The position numbers and the translations under genes were made by a program. A DNA stretch of 6,357 nucleotides from contig JAFGUM010000230.1 of the NCBI GenBank assembly GCA_016938515.1, positions 1 to 6,357 on the forward strand, written 5' to 3'. Each line of letters opens with the position of its first letter. Within the stretch, counting starts at the first letter, position 1. The stretch is from Spirochaetales bacterium (GTDB lineage: Bacteria; Spirochaetota; Spirochaetia; Treponematales; UBA12059). The notes under the pieces were generated by a model. The model made no database searches. It had not been told where the DNA came from and was given only the letters and a program-made list of their open reading frames with translations. This document shows, in pieces, positions 1 through 6,357 of this stretch.

Positions 1-15
1 GACTAGGATTTTTAT

Positions 16-1593
16 CTACACGCTCCAGATCTCCGGGTAGTCATGCTCCTTCTCGCACCATCGGCACACGAACGTGTTGGTTCCGGGCTTTCTGACAAAC
101 GACGGCTCCACGTGTTCCTGGTGCGCGGGATGCGAAACGCAGTTTTCGTTGCGGCACGCGATATCGTCAAAATTGTAGATGCGCGGCGGCATGCCCAGGC
201 GGTACTTTTTTACCACCGCATGATCCTTGACGAGGTTGAGCGTGCAACCCGGCGATACCGCGCCAAGCCGCTTGAGCTCTTTTTCACCAAACGACAGCAG
301 GTCGGGTACAGACACGATGCCCTTGTAGCCACCAGAATCTGAATGGTACACGCCGTGTGACGAGCGCAGGTTGAGCCCCAGCACGCGTCGAATCTTGTCG
401 ACACGGTTCCAGATTTCCTCCAGGGACGAACCCGCCGCTATATGGTCTATGACGAGCCCCGATTCAACAGGCTTGATACCAACCTTGTATTCCGGTTTCG
501 CGTGCGGTGAAACAGCCGCCTCAACGACAAACTCCTCATCGGGAGTCACCTCGGGTAAGCCAACGCCAGTAAAGTCGTCCCCGATGACGCCCGCGAGCAT
601 GGCCATCAGTGCTGCGCGCGTGTAGTACCCATTGGCAGATTGAGCGTCCCACCCGTTCAAGGGCGTATCATCAAGGAAGGTTGGAATAGTCGGAGCAAGC
701 CGATCCCGCGGTAGCGGGTGATAAAACCTGGTGCCGTCACGGAGCTTGTCCTGCATATCCTTGCGAAACGTCACCGCCCACCTGAGAGCCGGAGCCTTCT
801 CCAGTATCGAGTCACCCATGCGCTCTAGCTGCAGCCTCGTAAAGTACCAGATGGCGGCGGTCTGCCCGGCGGCCAGGTACTCGTCTATAGAATCCCACAG
901 CCGAACGTCGTACCCGTTGCGGCGCATGCGCTCAGTGTAGGCTTCGGGCATCGCCAGCTCTGCGGGCGCCACGAGGTCTACGACTACCTGGCCAAACACT
1001 CTGAGGCCATCGGCTTTGGAGTGAGCCGTGCGCCCATGACGCAGGTCGCCTATAAGCGCCAGGTGTATGCGCGAGTCGTTCCAGTCTTGCTGCTCGAGAA
1101 AACTGAATTCGTCCAGGAACTCCTGAGTCGGGTGCTCGTGCTTGCCATCCCCTGCGTTGATGAAGGATGGCCGGGCGTATCCGGAGCGCTCGGCCCAGGG
1201 GCCCAGGTAGTCGGCCAGCCACGCGCATACCCCTTCGAGCTTGGAGCGGATGACAAAGGCCGACTCGGGGGCGTACCCGATGAGCATCTTTATGGCGTCG
1301 GTAAGGCTCTCGTTTTTCGCAAAACTGGAGCTGGCAGCGTCGAACATGGTCGCGCGAACGCGATGAAACAACGCGGCGTTGCGGAAGCTCTCGCGCGTGC
1401 GGGTAGAATTTTCCAGAAATATGAGGTACGCGGAATAGTCTGGGTCGGCTATCCTGAATCGTGACACGTCCCTGCCAGCTGCCAGATCAGTTTTCAGCTC
1501 CCTGGCTTTGCTGTACAGGTATCGCTGCTCGTCTAGCGAAAGGTCACCGACTACGCCTATCGACCGACCCCTGAATGTTCCCGTCCTGCTCAT
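16..1593 (-). CDS. pyrBI: fused aspartate carbamoyltransferase, catalytic (PyrB) plus regulatory (PyrI) chains
   Basis: Cytoplasmic enzyme condensing carbamoyl phosphate and L-aspartate to N-carbamoyl-aspartate, the first committed step of pyrimidine synthesis. Numbering is from the ATG at 1593 (525 residues). The catalytic part (about 1-340) carries the carbamoyl-phosphate motif STRTR (63-67), the 80s-loop Ser and Lys equivalents (SSSFAKNE, K93 matching E. coli K84), NAGDGKHEHPTQ (146-157), DLRHGRTAHS (183-192), TRLQLER (252-258) and HPLPR (292-296). After a short linker (about 341-370), the PyrI-like part contains GLVIDHI (379-385), VLGLNL (404-409), the segment IYNFDDIACRNENC and the four zinc cysteines C480, C485, C510 and C513 (C-x4-C, C-x2-C), as in E. 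coli PyrI. So both halves look intact and functional, and allosteric nucleotide control is plausible but not proven. The length is close to PyrB (311) plus PyrI (153) with a linker and an insertion between HPLPR and the last catalytic helix. It lies beyond a terminator and has its own leader, so is probably transcribed separately. No terminator is visible in the last 15 bases of the window. Confidence 0.96.
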   Translation of the reverse strand: MSRTGTFRGRSIGVVGDLSLDEQRYLYSKARELKTDLAAGRDVSRFRIADPDYSAYLIFLENSTRTRESFRNAALFHRVRATMFDAASSSFAKNESLTDAIKMLIGYAPESAFVIRSKLEGVCAWLADYLGPWAERSGYARPSFINAGDGKHEHPTQEFLDEFSFLEQQDWNDSRIHLALIGDLRHGRTAHSKADGLRVFGQVVVDLVAPAELAMPEAYTERMRRNGYDVRLWDSIDEYLAAGQTAAIWYFTRLQLERMGDSILEKAPALRWAVTFRKDMQDKLRDGTRFYHPLPRDRLAPTIPTFLDDTPLNGWDAQSANGYYTRAALMAMLAGVIGDDFTGVGLPEVTPDEEFVVEAAVSPHAKPEYKVGIKPVESGLVIDHIAAGSSLEEIWNRVDKIRRVLGLNLRSSHGVYHSDSGGYKGIVSVPDLLSFGEKELKRLGAVSPGCTLNLVKDHAVVKKYRLGMPPRIYNFDDIACRNENCVSHPAHQEHVEPSFVRKPGTNTFVCRWCEKEHDYPEIWSV

Positions 1594-1597
1594 CATT

Positions 1598-1604
1598 CCC
1601 TCCC
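1598..1604 (-). promoter_or_regulatory. ribosome binding site of pyrBI
   Basis: The minus strand reads GGGAGGG followed by AATGATG. The first ATG (1596) is only 1 base away from this purine run; the second (1593) is 4 bases from it and 5 from the GGAGG core, so the second is the more likely start. Confidence 0.75.
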
Positions 1605-1613
1605 TGCCGTGTA

Positions 1614-1717
1614 TAGTGTCACGAAGCTTGGTGAAAAGTCCTGTCAGAGCCTTTGAAAACCCGCCAGACGGCTTTCAGAGAGCCTTTTTATAGTCATCAC
1701 AAAGCTTCGGAACACTA
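1614..1717. repeat. 21-bp imperfect inverted repeat in the pyrBI control region
   Basis: The arm at 1697-1717 (TCACAAAGCTTCGGAACACTA on plus, described in parts: TCAC, AAGCTTCG, ACACTA) is the reverse complement of the arm at 1614-1634 with 18 of 21 matches. The arms are separated by 62 bases. Both centre on the palindrome AAGCTT (1702-1707 and 1624-1629; centres 78 bases apart), so each arm is also a partial dyad. A smaller hairpin lies between them (minus strand TGAAAGCC paired with GGTTTTCA, 1654-1677, one G-T pair, 8-base loop). This may be a pair of operator half-sites for a DNA-binding regulator, or a long stem in the leader RNA if transcription starts upstream of 1717. The function is inference; the repeat is directly visible. 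Confidence 0.7.
1687..1692 (-). promoter_or_regulatory. candidate -10 element for pyrBI
   Basis: The minus strand reads TATAAA in the 165-base gap before pyrBI, roughly 95 bases upstream of its start. The -35 position at 16-18 bases spacing falls inside the outer arm of the inverted repeat but matches TTGACA poorly. A competing TATACA at about 1609-1614 lies too close to the ribosome binding site to be convincing. Weak call; a promoter is expected here because a strong terminator lies just upstream. Confidence 0.25.
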
Positions 1718-1722
1718 AACAT

Positions 1723-1753
1723 AAAAAAAAGCGGAAAGCAGCCTGCTTTCCGC
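1723..1753 (-). terminator. rho-independent terminator after the P83/100 gene
   Basis: On the minus strand a perfect 10-bp stem (GCGGAAAGCA, loop GGC, TGCTTTCCGC; arms at 1744-1753 and 1731-1740) is followed at once by eight T (1730-1723). It begins 8 bases after the P83/100 stop codon. It should end the upstream operon and separate it from pyrBI. The A-run lies on only one side, so it works in the minus direction only. Confidence 0.95.
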
Positions 1754-1761
1754 CCTCACCA

Positions 1762-3381
1762 TCACCGCCTCAACTCCGAAGCGGTGGTCAACGCCTCCGC
1801 TTCCAGCACCAGAAATGCTCCGCCAGGCCCCTGCGCTACCAATCGCCCTCCAGACTGCGTCAGAAAGGTCCAGCGGCTAACCGGCTCCGAGCTGGCTTTC
1901 AGTTCCAGCGTCGCCTGATCGAAACGTCCTATGGCCCAGTCTCCACCCTTCTTGACGACAGCGTACAGCGACGAGCCGTACTTCCACAGCATCGTGTCGG
2001 CAAATACGTCATCTGCACCCTGGACCACGTCCGAGTAGTCCGCCTTGGCTACACGCACGAGGCGCACAAGGCCACCGGTACCGGTAATCTGCCCAGCTAC
2101 CGCCACGTACGCGTCGCCTACGTCCACGATGCTCGAGGCCCGTATAGTATTGAGTGAGCTGCGTCGTATCGTGTCGCCGGTTTTCAGGTCCACGAGGGCT
2201 ATGCGCGAAAGGGGCGCGTCCGGGTTGACGAGTTCAAACAGGACGACACCGGAGGCTTCCCTGTCGGCGGCGGCTGTCACTTCGTCCCGGATGGCATCCT
2301 TCTGGTCGGTGGCTATGGCGTCGCGATCTTTCGCTATCTCCTGGTCCTTGGCCGCGGACGCTTCTTCACGCGCCGCGAGAGCGGCCTTGTCAGCCTCTAC
2401 CCGCGCTTCGCGCTCGGCTAGCTCCCTGGCCGCGGTTGCGTCCTCCTCGCGAGCCTTCTCCGACACCTCGAGACTCGCTTCCTGCCCCGCGCCAAGGCCC
2501 TGAGCGGCTTCGTCATCGGGTGTCTCGCCAGCGTCGGCGCTTCCGGCTTCTCCAGCGGTCCGGTCTACCGCGCCAGTATCCGCCTCACGTCGCTCTTTTT
2601 CTGCCGCGATGGCGGCTTCTTCGCGGGCTATGCGATCGCGCTCGGCGTCGATGGCCGCCTTCTCCTCATCCTGCCCTCGCTCTTTGATGTCCACGATGTC
2701 CATTCGCTCATCGATACCGCCCGTAGGTGACTCTTCCCTGAGGCTGCCTACAGTCGATTCATCGGTGATGGGCGTGGTGTCTACAGAACCCAGTACGCCG
2801 GTGCCAGCCTTGGCCGTGAGGGGAATGACGATGCGTGATCGCCCCGCCCATTCGTCCCATCGCACCGACAACCCGGCGTTGGAAGCCGACAGTTCTTTTG
2901 CAACCACCTGCTTGTACTTTGAGCCGAAGTATCCCAGGTCTCCGCGGTACACCGCGTTGTATATCGTTATGAAGATCGCCAGCGTGTCCGCATCCCGCGC
3001 TGAGTAGCCGTAGGCCGTCTCCAAAAAGCCCGCAACTATACGCCTGAGGTTGCGCACGTGGTCAACGAGGGCTCCTTCGCCCAGCACGATGATATCGGCG
3101 TCCAATCCGACCGGAACCGTGGGATCCACGGCGTGGATAACGAAGTATCTCCCTGTCGAGCCGGAACGGGCGGCTCCGCTGGCCACGGCTGTTCCGAGGG
3201 CGCGTCCTATGGCGCGTATAGACTCAGCGCTCTCTATAACCTCGTGTGGGCCTTCGTAGTTTATGAACTCTATCGTCCGCTCACCGGTGCTCGATAGTTC
3301 AGTCTCGTCGACGTCCAGCGCATGAGCCGAAAGAACAAAGCCAAGGGCGGCGACCATAGACAGCGCGATCCGTTTCGTCAT
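1762..3381 (-). CDS. P83/100 family exported antigen homologue
   Basis: Homologue of the spirochaetal P83/100 antigen, an exported protein of unclear biochemical role (Borrelia p83/100; Treponema has a homologue). The 539 residues start with a signal peptide (MTKR, hydrophobic core, SAHA cleavage near residue 21) with no lipobox cysteine. The N-terminal family domain (about 22-190) contains close counterparts of Borrelia motifs as I recall them: EFINYEGP (38-45), NLRRIVAGFL (111-120), ITIYNAVYRGDLGYF (138-152) and NAGLSxxxxEWAGRSRIVIPL (168-188). Residues of about 235-375 are a highly charged Ala/Glu/Asp/Arg-rich segment with heptad-like spacing, probably a long coiled coil, interrupted by a Gly/Ala/Asp-rich stretch at about 268-300. 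The C-terminal domain (about 378-530) begins VLFELVNPDAPLSRIALVDLKTGD, matching the Borrelia 'VFLEVIDP...LQLIDLNTG' region, and looks beta-rich. The protein is shorter than the Borrelia one, mainly in the coiled coil. Last gene before a strong terminator and directly downstream of the propeller-HEAT gene. Confidence 0.92.
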   Translation of the reverse strand: MTKRIALSMVAALGFVLSAHALDVDETELSSTGERTIEFINYEGPHEVIESAESIRAIGRALGTAVASGAARSGSTGRYFVIHAVDPTVPVGLDADIIVLGEGALVDHVRNLRRIVAGFLETAYGYSARDADTLAIFITIYNAVYRGDLGYFGSKYKQVVAKELSASNAGLSVRWDEWAGRSRIVIPLTAKAGTGVLGSVDTTPITDESTVGSLREESPTGGIDERMDIVDIKERGQDEEKAAIDAERDRIAREEAAIAAEKERREADTGAVDRTAGEAGSADAGETPDDEAAQGLGAGQEASLEVSEKAREEDATAARELAEREARVEADKAALAAREEASAAKDQEIAKDRDAIATDQKDAIRDEVTAAADREASGVVLFELVNPDAPLSRIALVDLKTGDTIRRSSLNTIRASSIVDVGDAYVAVAGQITGTGGLVRLVRVAKADYSDVVQGADDVFADTMLWKYGSSLYAVVKKGGDWAIGRFDQATLELKASSEPVSRWTFLTQSGGRLVAQGPGGAFLVLEAEALTTASELRR

Positions 3382-3389
3382 CACGTTTT

Positions 3390-3397
3390 CTCCTTCC
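3390..3397 (-). promoter_or_regulatory. ribosome binding site of the P83/100-family gene
   Basis: The minus strand reads GGAAGGAG, ending 8 bases before the ATG at 3381. This decides the start: longer in-frame ATGs at 3417 and 3414 have no such site and would put a charged 12-residue extension before an otherwise textbook signal peptide. Confidence 0.8.
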
Positions 3398-3429
3398 GGC
3401 GCGTACCGCCGCATCATCCGCGAACCAGG

Positions 3430-5136
3430 CTAGCGTGCCCAAGACAGGCTCCTGAGCGCCCGCTCGGCCGCATCCAGCACGTCCCGGGGGTACGTGCCAC
3501 CGGCAATCCTCATCAGAGCCAGCACACCAGAGCGATCGTCAAGAGCGCCGCTGGACCGATACAGGCCTTCTATGGCGCTTACGACAGCCCGGGCGCTCCT
3601 GTCGTCAAGCCTCGTCGCCGCGGCCGCGGCAAAGGCCACGAACGCTTCTCCCTCCGGATCAATTCCTATCGTCGCCAGCGCCCGCGCCGCCGCTACCCGG
3701 ACGGCCTCATCCGCGTCGTCCTTGAAAACGTCCACGAGTATGGGCACGGCCTGCGGCAGACCCAGCCGTCCTAAAAGTTCGCACGCCCTGGCTCGGGGTA
3801 AGGCGCCGCCTGGCATAGGACCGGGCTTCAGAGCCCCCATGCCGAACGGCGCTTCCATCCTGCCGCTGGCCACCGCGGCCAGATACAGCATAGTTCGCGT
3901 GGTCTCTCCGCTTATAGTACCCGATTCTATGGATTTTTCAATATCGACGAGTCTCATCATCGTCGCGTCATCGGTAGACGAGCCGGAAGACCAGCGTGCT
4001 TCCTCCCTGGCAACCGCGTCAACCGCGTCCAGGTCTATTCCCGGGACGCTGAAAGTGGACGCCATGGTAAAAGCCTTCTCAAAACGGTACGCGTAGAGAA
4101 TCCAGTCGGCTCCCCCGGCGAATACCGTACCCGTGGGAGCTATGGCTGGCGTAGAAACGGTATTGCGCAGAGCCAGCGTGCGGTACGGCGAGCCATCCGG
4201 TCCAAAGCTGCGAACCGACGAGCGGGTGATGAGCACGAGCCGTTCAGAAAAGGCTACGAAGCCAGACAGAGCACTATCCATCTTCGTCTGCGTTCGCCAT
4301 CGCTCGGTTCCATTCGTATCCAGCGCCACGATGGAACCGCTCGCGTCCAGTGCATAGTAACCATCAGCGGACGCGGCTACCGCTAGCGGCCGTGCGGCCA
4401 TCCTCGCCGCTACCGGCACTGCTATCGTGTCACCAATAATAGAGAGGCTACCGTCCGCCATGGCTGCGATCAGACCGTCGGGCCCGGCTCCCAGCGCGAC
4501 CAGCGGCGAGCTGGTGTTCAGAGGCATGCTCTCCACGCCATCGGGGGAATAGAGCAGCACGCGCCCGTCTACAAGACCCACGGCTGGCCCTCCGCCCGGG
4601 CCTATGACGACGCCGGTGCCCAGCGCATCTCCCAGCGTGGTCATCCACAGCTTTTTACCATTGGGAGCGTAGGCGTATAGAGTACCCCCAGCCACGACGT
4701 AGAGCCTGCCGTCAGGGCCAAATACGGGAGGAGTAGCCGGGGCGGCACCCACTTCTACCCGCCATACTTCCCGCCCTGACCTGTTGACCATCGCCAGGCC
4801 TGTCTCACCGGACGATATCACGGCTCTTCCGTACCGGTCGGTAGCTATGAAGGGGAGTCGTCGTTGCTCGAGTACCGTTTTACCGATCGCCACGCCGTCC
4901 AGGGTCAAAACGTACAGGGTCTTTGAGTCTGACAGCAGCCACAGGAGCCCATTGCCGACGACAGGCCCGGCGCTCGTAACGCCGCCGACGGGAAACCGGA
5001 ACAGTATCTCAGCGTCAGCCGCCTGACCCACACCCTGGCCGTACGCGGACGCCGCCAGGGCCAGCGACGCGATGAGTGCCACCATGCCGTGACTACCATC
5101 ACCAGCGTGGCGGCTACCGCAGCCGAAACCGAACAT
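3430..5136 (-). CDS. exported PQQ-like beta-propeller protein with C-terminal HEAT-like repeats
   Basis: Function unknown; probably a periplasmic or envelope scaffold or binding protein. Numbered from the ATG at 5136 (568 residues), a hydrophobic stretch at about 19-33 (VALIASLALAASAYG) acts as a signal peptide or anchor. Residues of about 45-355 hold six or seven propeller-type repeats of the pattern 'LY-aromatic-aliphatic, D/N-G, K/E-x-W', for example LYVLTLDG, LAMVNRSGREVW, LYAYAPNGKKLW, VLLYSPDG, YYALDASGSIVALDTNGTERW and VRSFGPDG. PQQ-enzyme catalytic residues are not evident, so this is a structural propeller. A helical linker follows, then about 445-568 carries HEAT/PBS-lyase-like helix pairs (ARACELLGRLG, AVPILVDVF, DEAVRVAAARALATIG). 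Start choice is uncertain: the ATG at 5136 has GGAG 4 bases upstream and overlaps the methyltransferase gene by 23 bases; the ATG at 5085 leaves a 28-base gap but lacks a clear Shine-Dalgarno and gives a signal peptide without positive charge. It lies 48 bases upstream of the P83/100 gene, implying co-expression. Cys6 lacks a proper lipobox. Confidence 0.85.
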   Translation of the reverse strand: MFGFGCGSRHAGDGSHGMVALIASLALAASAYGQGVGQAADAEILFRFPVGGVTSAGPVVGNGLLWLLSDSKTLYVLTLDGVAIGKTVLEQRRLPFIATDRYGRAVISSGETGLAMVNRSGREVWRVEVGAAPATPPVFGPDGRLYVVAGGTLYAYAPNGKKLWMTTLGDALGTGVVIGPGGGPAVGLVDGRVLLYSPDGVESMPLNTSSPLVALGAGPDGLIAAMADGSLSIIGDTIAVPVAARMAARPLAVAASADGYYALDASGSIVALDTNGTERWRTQTKMDSALSGFVAFSERLVLITRSSVRSFGPDGSPYRTLALRNTVSTPAIAPTGTVFAGGADWILYAYRFEKAFTMASTFSVPGIDLDAVDAVAREEARWSSGSSTDDATMMRLVDIEKSIESGTISGETTRTMLYLAAVASGRMEAPFGMGALKPGPMPGGALPRARACELLGRLGLPQAVPILVDVFKDDADEAVRVAAARALATIGIDPEGEAFVAFAAAAATRLDDRSARAVVSAIEGLYRSSGALDDRSGVLALMRIAGGTYPRDVLDAAERALRSLSWAR

Positions 5137-6268
5137 ACGACTCCACGTGCGACGTCTGAGGGTAAAAGTCGAATACGCTCGCCTTCTCAACCTCATATCC
5201 GGCCTGAACGAGGGTGCCGGCGTCGCGGGCCAGCGACACGGGGTCGCACGAAACGTACCCTATCACCGGCGGAAGCGCGCGAACCAGCCACGCGCGCACG
5301 CGGGGCGCCAGTCCTGCCCTGGGAGGATCAACCACGACGTAGTCGTAGCGCTCTGATGCCTGGGTCGTCTTGGTCCAGTCCTCAATGCTGGAAGCCGCGT
5401 ACCTGGCGCCGGCGCCCACGTTGAGTGACGCGTAGCCGATGGAGCGCTGGTCCTGCTCCACGCACGTGACCCTGCCAAAAGAATCTCCGAGGAAGGCCCC
5501 GAAAAGCCCTACGCCACAGTACAGGTCAGCCGCTTCCTCACCCGTTACGGCATCGCCAACGACCGCGGGGACAAGGCGCTCCAGTGTTTCCAGGTTGCTC
5601 TGGAAAAACCCGCGAATGTGAAACCTGAAGTTTTTTCCGCCTACAGCCACCGACAACTCGCCGTCCGGGCCTTCCAGCCACGCGTCATCGTGGTAGCCAA
5701 AGGCCATGAACCTATCCTTGCCGGCCGTATACTGAGACAGTGTGGACCAGGCGGCGTCCCGCCCGTCTCCCGCGAGCCACTGCTGCAGCGCTGGCGTCAG
5801 TACCGGGCACGAGGTGATGGGCAGCATGGAGTTGGAAGAGCGGCGCGCGTAGCACACCCGGTGCTCCGCGTCAAAGTGGAACTGCGCGCGGTTTCTGTAG
5901 CCGAGGGGGCGGGAAGATACAACGTCAAGGTCGACATCGCCCAGGCCGCCGGCACGACGCCACGCGTCCAGCACGATGCCCCGCTTGGCTTCAAGCTGGC
6001 CGGGGTAGCTCAGGTGCATCAGGTTGCAGCCGCCACAGTCACCGTAGTACGGGCATACCGGCTCGACCCGATCCAGGCCAGGCGAAACGATACCGACTAT
6101 TTCTCCGCGTTCGTACCCGGGCTTGGTGTCGACAACCCTGACTTCGAGCTCATCGCCGGGAGCGGAGCCAGGTACAAACACCGCCTTGCCGTCGTGATGG
6201 CCCAACCCATCACCACCGGGAACAATTCGGTCTATCGTTAAACGAAGCGTCCGGCCTATGCCATCCAT
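5114..6268 (-). CDS. rlmD: Fe-S RNA (uracil-C5)-methyltransferase, RlmD/RlmCD family
   Basis: Predicted cytoplasmic SAM-dependent enzyme that methylates C5 of a uridine in RNA, in this family usually U1939 and/or U747 of 23S rRNA. The 384 residues show, in order: a TRAM-like RNA-binding domain (about 5-65); three [4Fe-4S] cysteines C72, C78 and C81 (C-x5-C-x2-C) with the fourth at C154; the GFFQSN motif (220-225); the SAM-binding motif DLYCGVGLFG (248-257); VVDPPRAGL (312-320); the catalytic nucleophile C341 in YVSCDP; and the general base E376 in HVE. The 35-residue gap from nucleophile to base equals that of E. coli RlmD. The nucleophile motif is SCDP rather than the usual SCNP. At 384 residues it is somewhat shorter than E. 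coli RlmD (433). The ATG at 6268 was chosen because AGGA (6278-6281) precedes it by 9 bases and the TRAM domain starts just after. An upstream in-frame TTG at 6310 overlaps the preceding stop codon and would add 14 residues. Target specificity (RlmD, RlmC or dual) cannot be read from the sequence. Confidence 0.93.
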   Translation of the reverse strand: MDGIGRTLRLTIDRIVPGGDGLGHHDGKAVFVPGSAPGDELEVRVVDTKPGYERGEIVGIVSPGLDRVEPVCPYYGDCGGCNLMHLSYPGQLEAKRGIVLDAWRRAGGLGDVDLDVVSSRPLGYRNRAQFHFDAEHRVCYARRSSNSMLPITSCPVLTPALQQWLAGDGRDAAWSTLSQYTAGKDRFMAFGYHDDAWLEGPDGELSVAVGGKNFRFHIRGFFQSNLETLERLVPAVVGDAVTGEEAADLYCGVGLFGAFLGDSFGRVTCVEQDQRSIGYASLNVGAGARYAASSIEDWTKTTQASERYDYVVVDPPRAGLAPRVRAWLVRALPPVIGYVSCDPVSLARDAGTLVQAGYEVEKASVFDFYPQTSHVESYVRFRLR

Positions 6269-6306
6269 GTATGGCGATCCTATCCCATCGACGGCGTTAC
6301 CGCAAG

Positions 6307-6357
6307 TCAACGCCTGAGAAGACGAATGATATAGAGCTTGATGTACTCTTCAAGCGC
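6307..6357 (-). CDS. C-terminal tail of an unidentified upstream gene (partial)
   Basis: Reading the minus strand inward from the window edge gives an open frame of 16 codons, ALEEYIKLYIIRLLRR, then TGA at 6309-6307. The peptide looks like an amphipathic, Arg-ended helix, a plausible protein C-terminus. The stop lies 38 bases before the ATG of the methyltransferase gene, which fits an upstream operon member. A second frame is also open for about 20 codons (Ser-rich, ending at TAA) but looks less protein-like. The fragment is too short to name a family, and its start lies outside the window. Confidence 0.5.
   Translation of the reverse strand, partial: ALEEYIKLYIIRLLRR

Noticed and set aside
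1021..1464. Plus-strand open frame of 147 codons opposite pyrBI
   Set aside because: It is antisense to highly conserved catalytic motifs of aspartate carbamoyltransferase; no independent evidence.
1670..1691. Plus-strand GGCTT-TCAGA-GAGCC hairpin followed by TTTTT, terminator-like
   Set aside because: The stem is only 5 bp with a wobble pair, and no plus-strand gene leads into it. It overlaps the candidate pyrBI promoter and is more likely chance.
2045..2503. Plus-strand open frame of 152 codons, Ser/Ala/Arg-rich
   Set aside because: It is the antisense image of the low-complexity coiled-coil region of the P83/100 homologue.
4012..4029. Perfect 9-bp tandem duplication (AACCGCGTC twice) encoding DAVDAVA
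   Set aside because: It is an in-frame repeat of three codons in the linker of the propeller-HEAT protein; too short to be more than replication slippage or chance.
3494..4096. Plus-strand open frame of 200 codons, Ala/Ser/Arg-rich
   Set aside because: It is antisense to the HEAT-like part of the exported propeller protein, with shadow-type composition and no domain.
5085..5196. Arg-rich N-terminal extension (MRLRRRAYSTFTLRRR) of the propeller protein from an ATG at 5196
   Set aside because: It would overlap the methyltransferase gene by 83 bases, has no ribosome binding site, and its Arg-rich sequence is out-of-frame reading of conserved methyltransferase codons.
5618..6241. Plus-strand open frame of 207 codons opposite the methyltransferase gene
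   Set aside because: It lies wholly antisense to a gene with clear family motifs; GC-rich coding DNA often leaves the opposite strand open, and the translation shows no recognisable domain.

Overview
The window is a GC-rich bacterial segment in which every supportable gene lies on the minus strand. It most likely comes from a spirochaete. The main reason is the 539-residue protein at 1762-3381, which matches the P83/100 antigen family, known to me from Borrelia and Treponema, at both its N- and C-terminal domains. A fused catalytic plus regulatory aspartate carbamoyltransferase fits this assignment (I recall such fusions from Treponema and Thermotoga) but does not prove it. I cannot name the genus.

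Layout in transcription order (high to low coordinates): (1) 6307-6357, the last 16 codons of an unidentified upstream gene. (2) 5114-6268, an iron-sulfur RNA uracil-C5 methyltransferase of the RlmD/RlmCD family. (3) 3430-5136, an exported protein with a PQQ-type beta-propeller followed by HEAT-like helical repeats. (4) 1762-3381, an exported P83/100-family protein. (5) 1723-1753, a strong intrinsic terminator directly after the P83/100 gene. (6) About 130 bases of non-coding leader containing a long imperfect inverted repeat. (7) 16-1593, fused aspartate carbamoyltransferase (pyrBI).

Genes 1 to 4 are tightly packed (38-base gap, 23-base overlap or 28-base gap depending on the start, 48-base gap) and have no visible internal terminator, so they probably form one operon ending at the 1723-1753 hairpin. 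pyrBI is probably a separate transcription unit with its own control region. The methyltransferase acts in rRNA or tRNA modification and pyrBI in the first committed step of pyrimidine synthesis. The two exported proteins look like a periplasmic or envelope pair of unknown role. I found no mobile element, CRISPR array, tRNA or rRNA. I see no clear new defence or metabolic system; the most interesting unexplained items are the propeller-HEAT/P83/100 pair and the inverted repeat before pyrBI.
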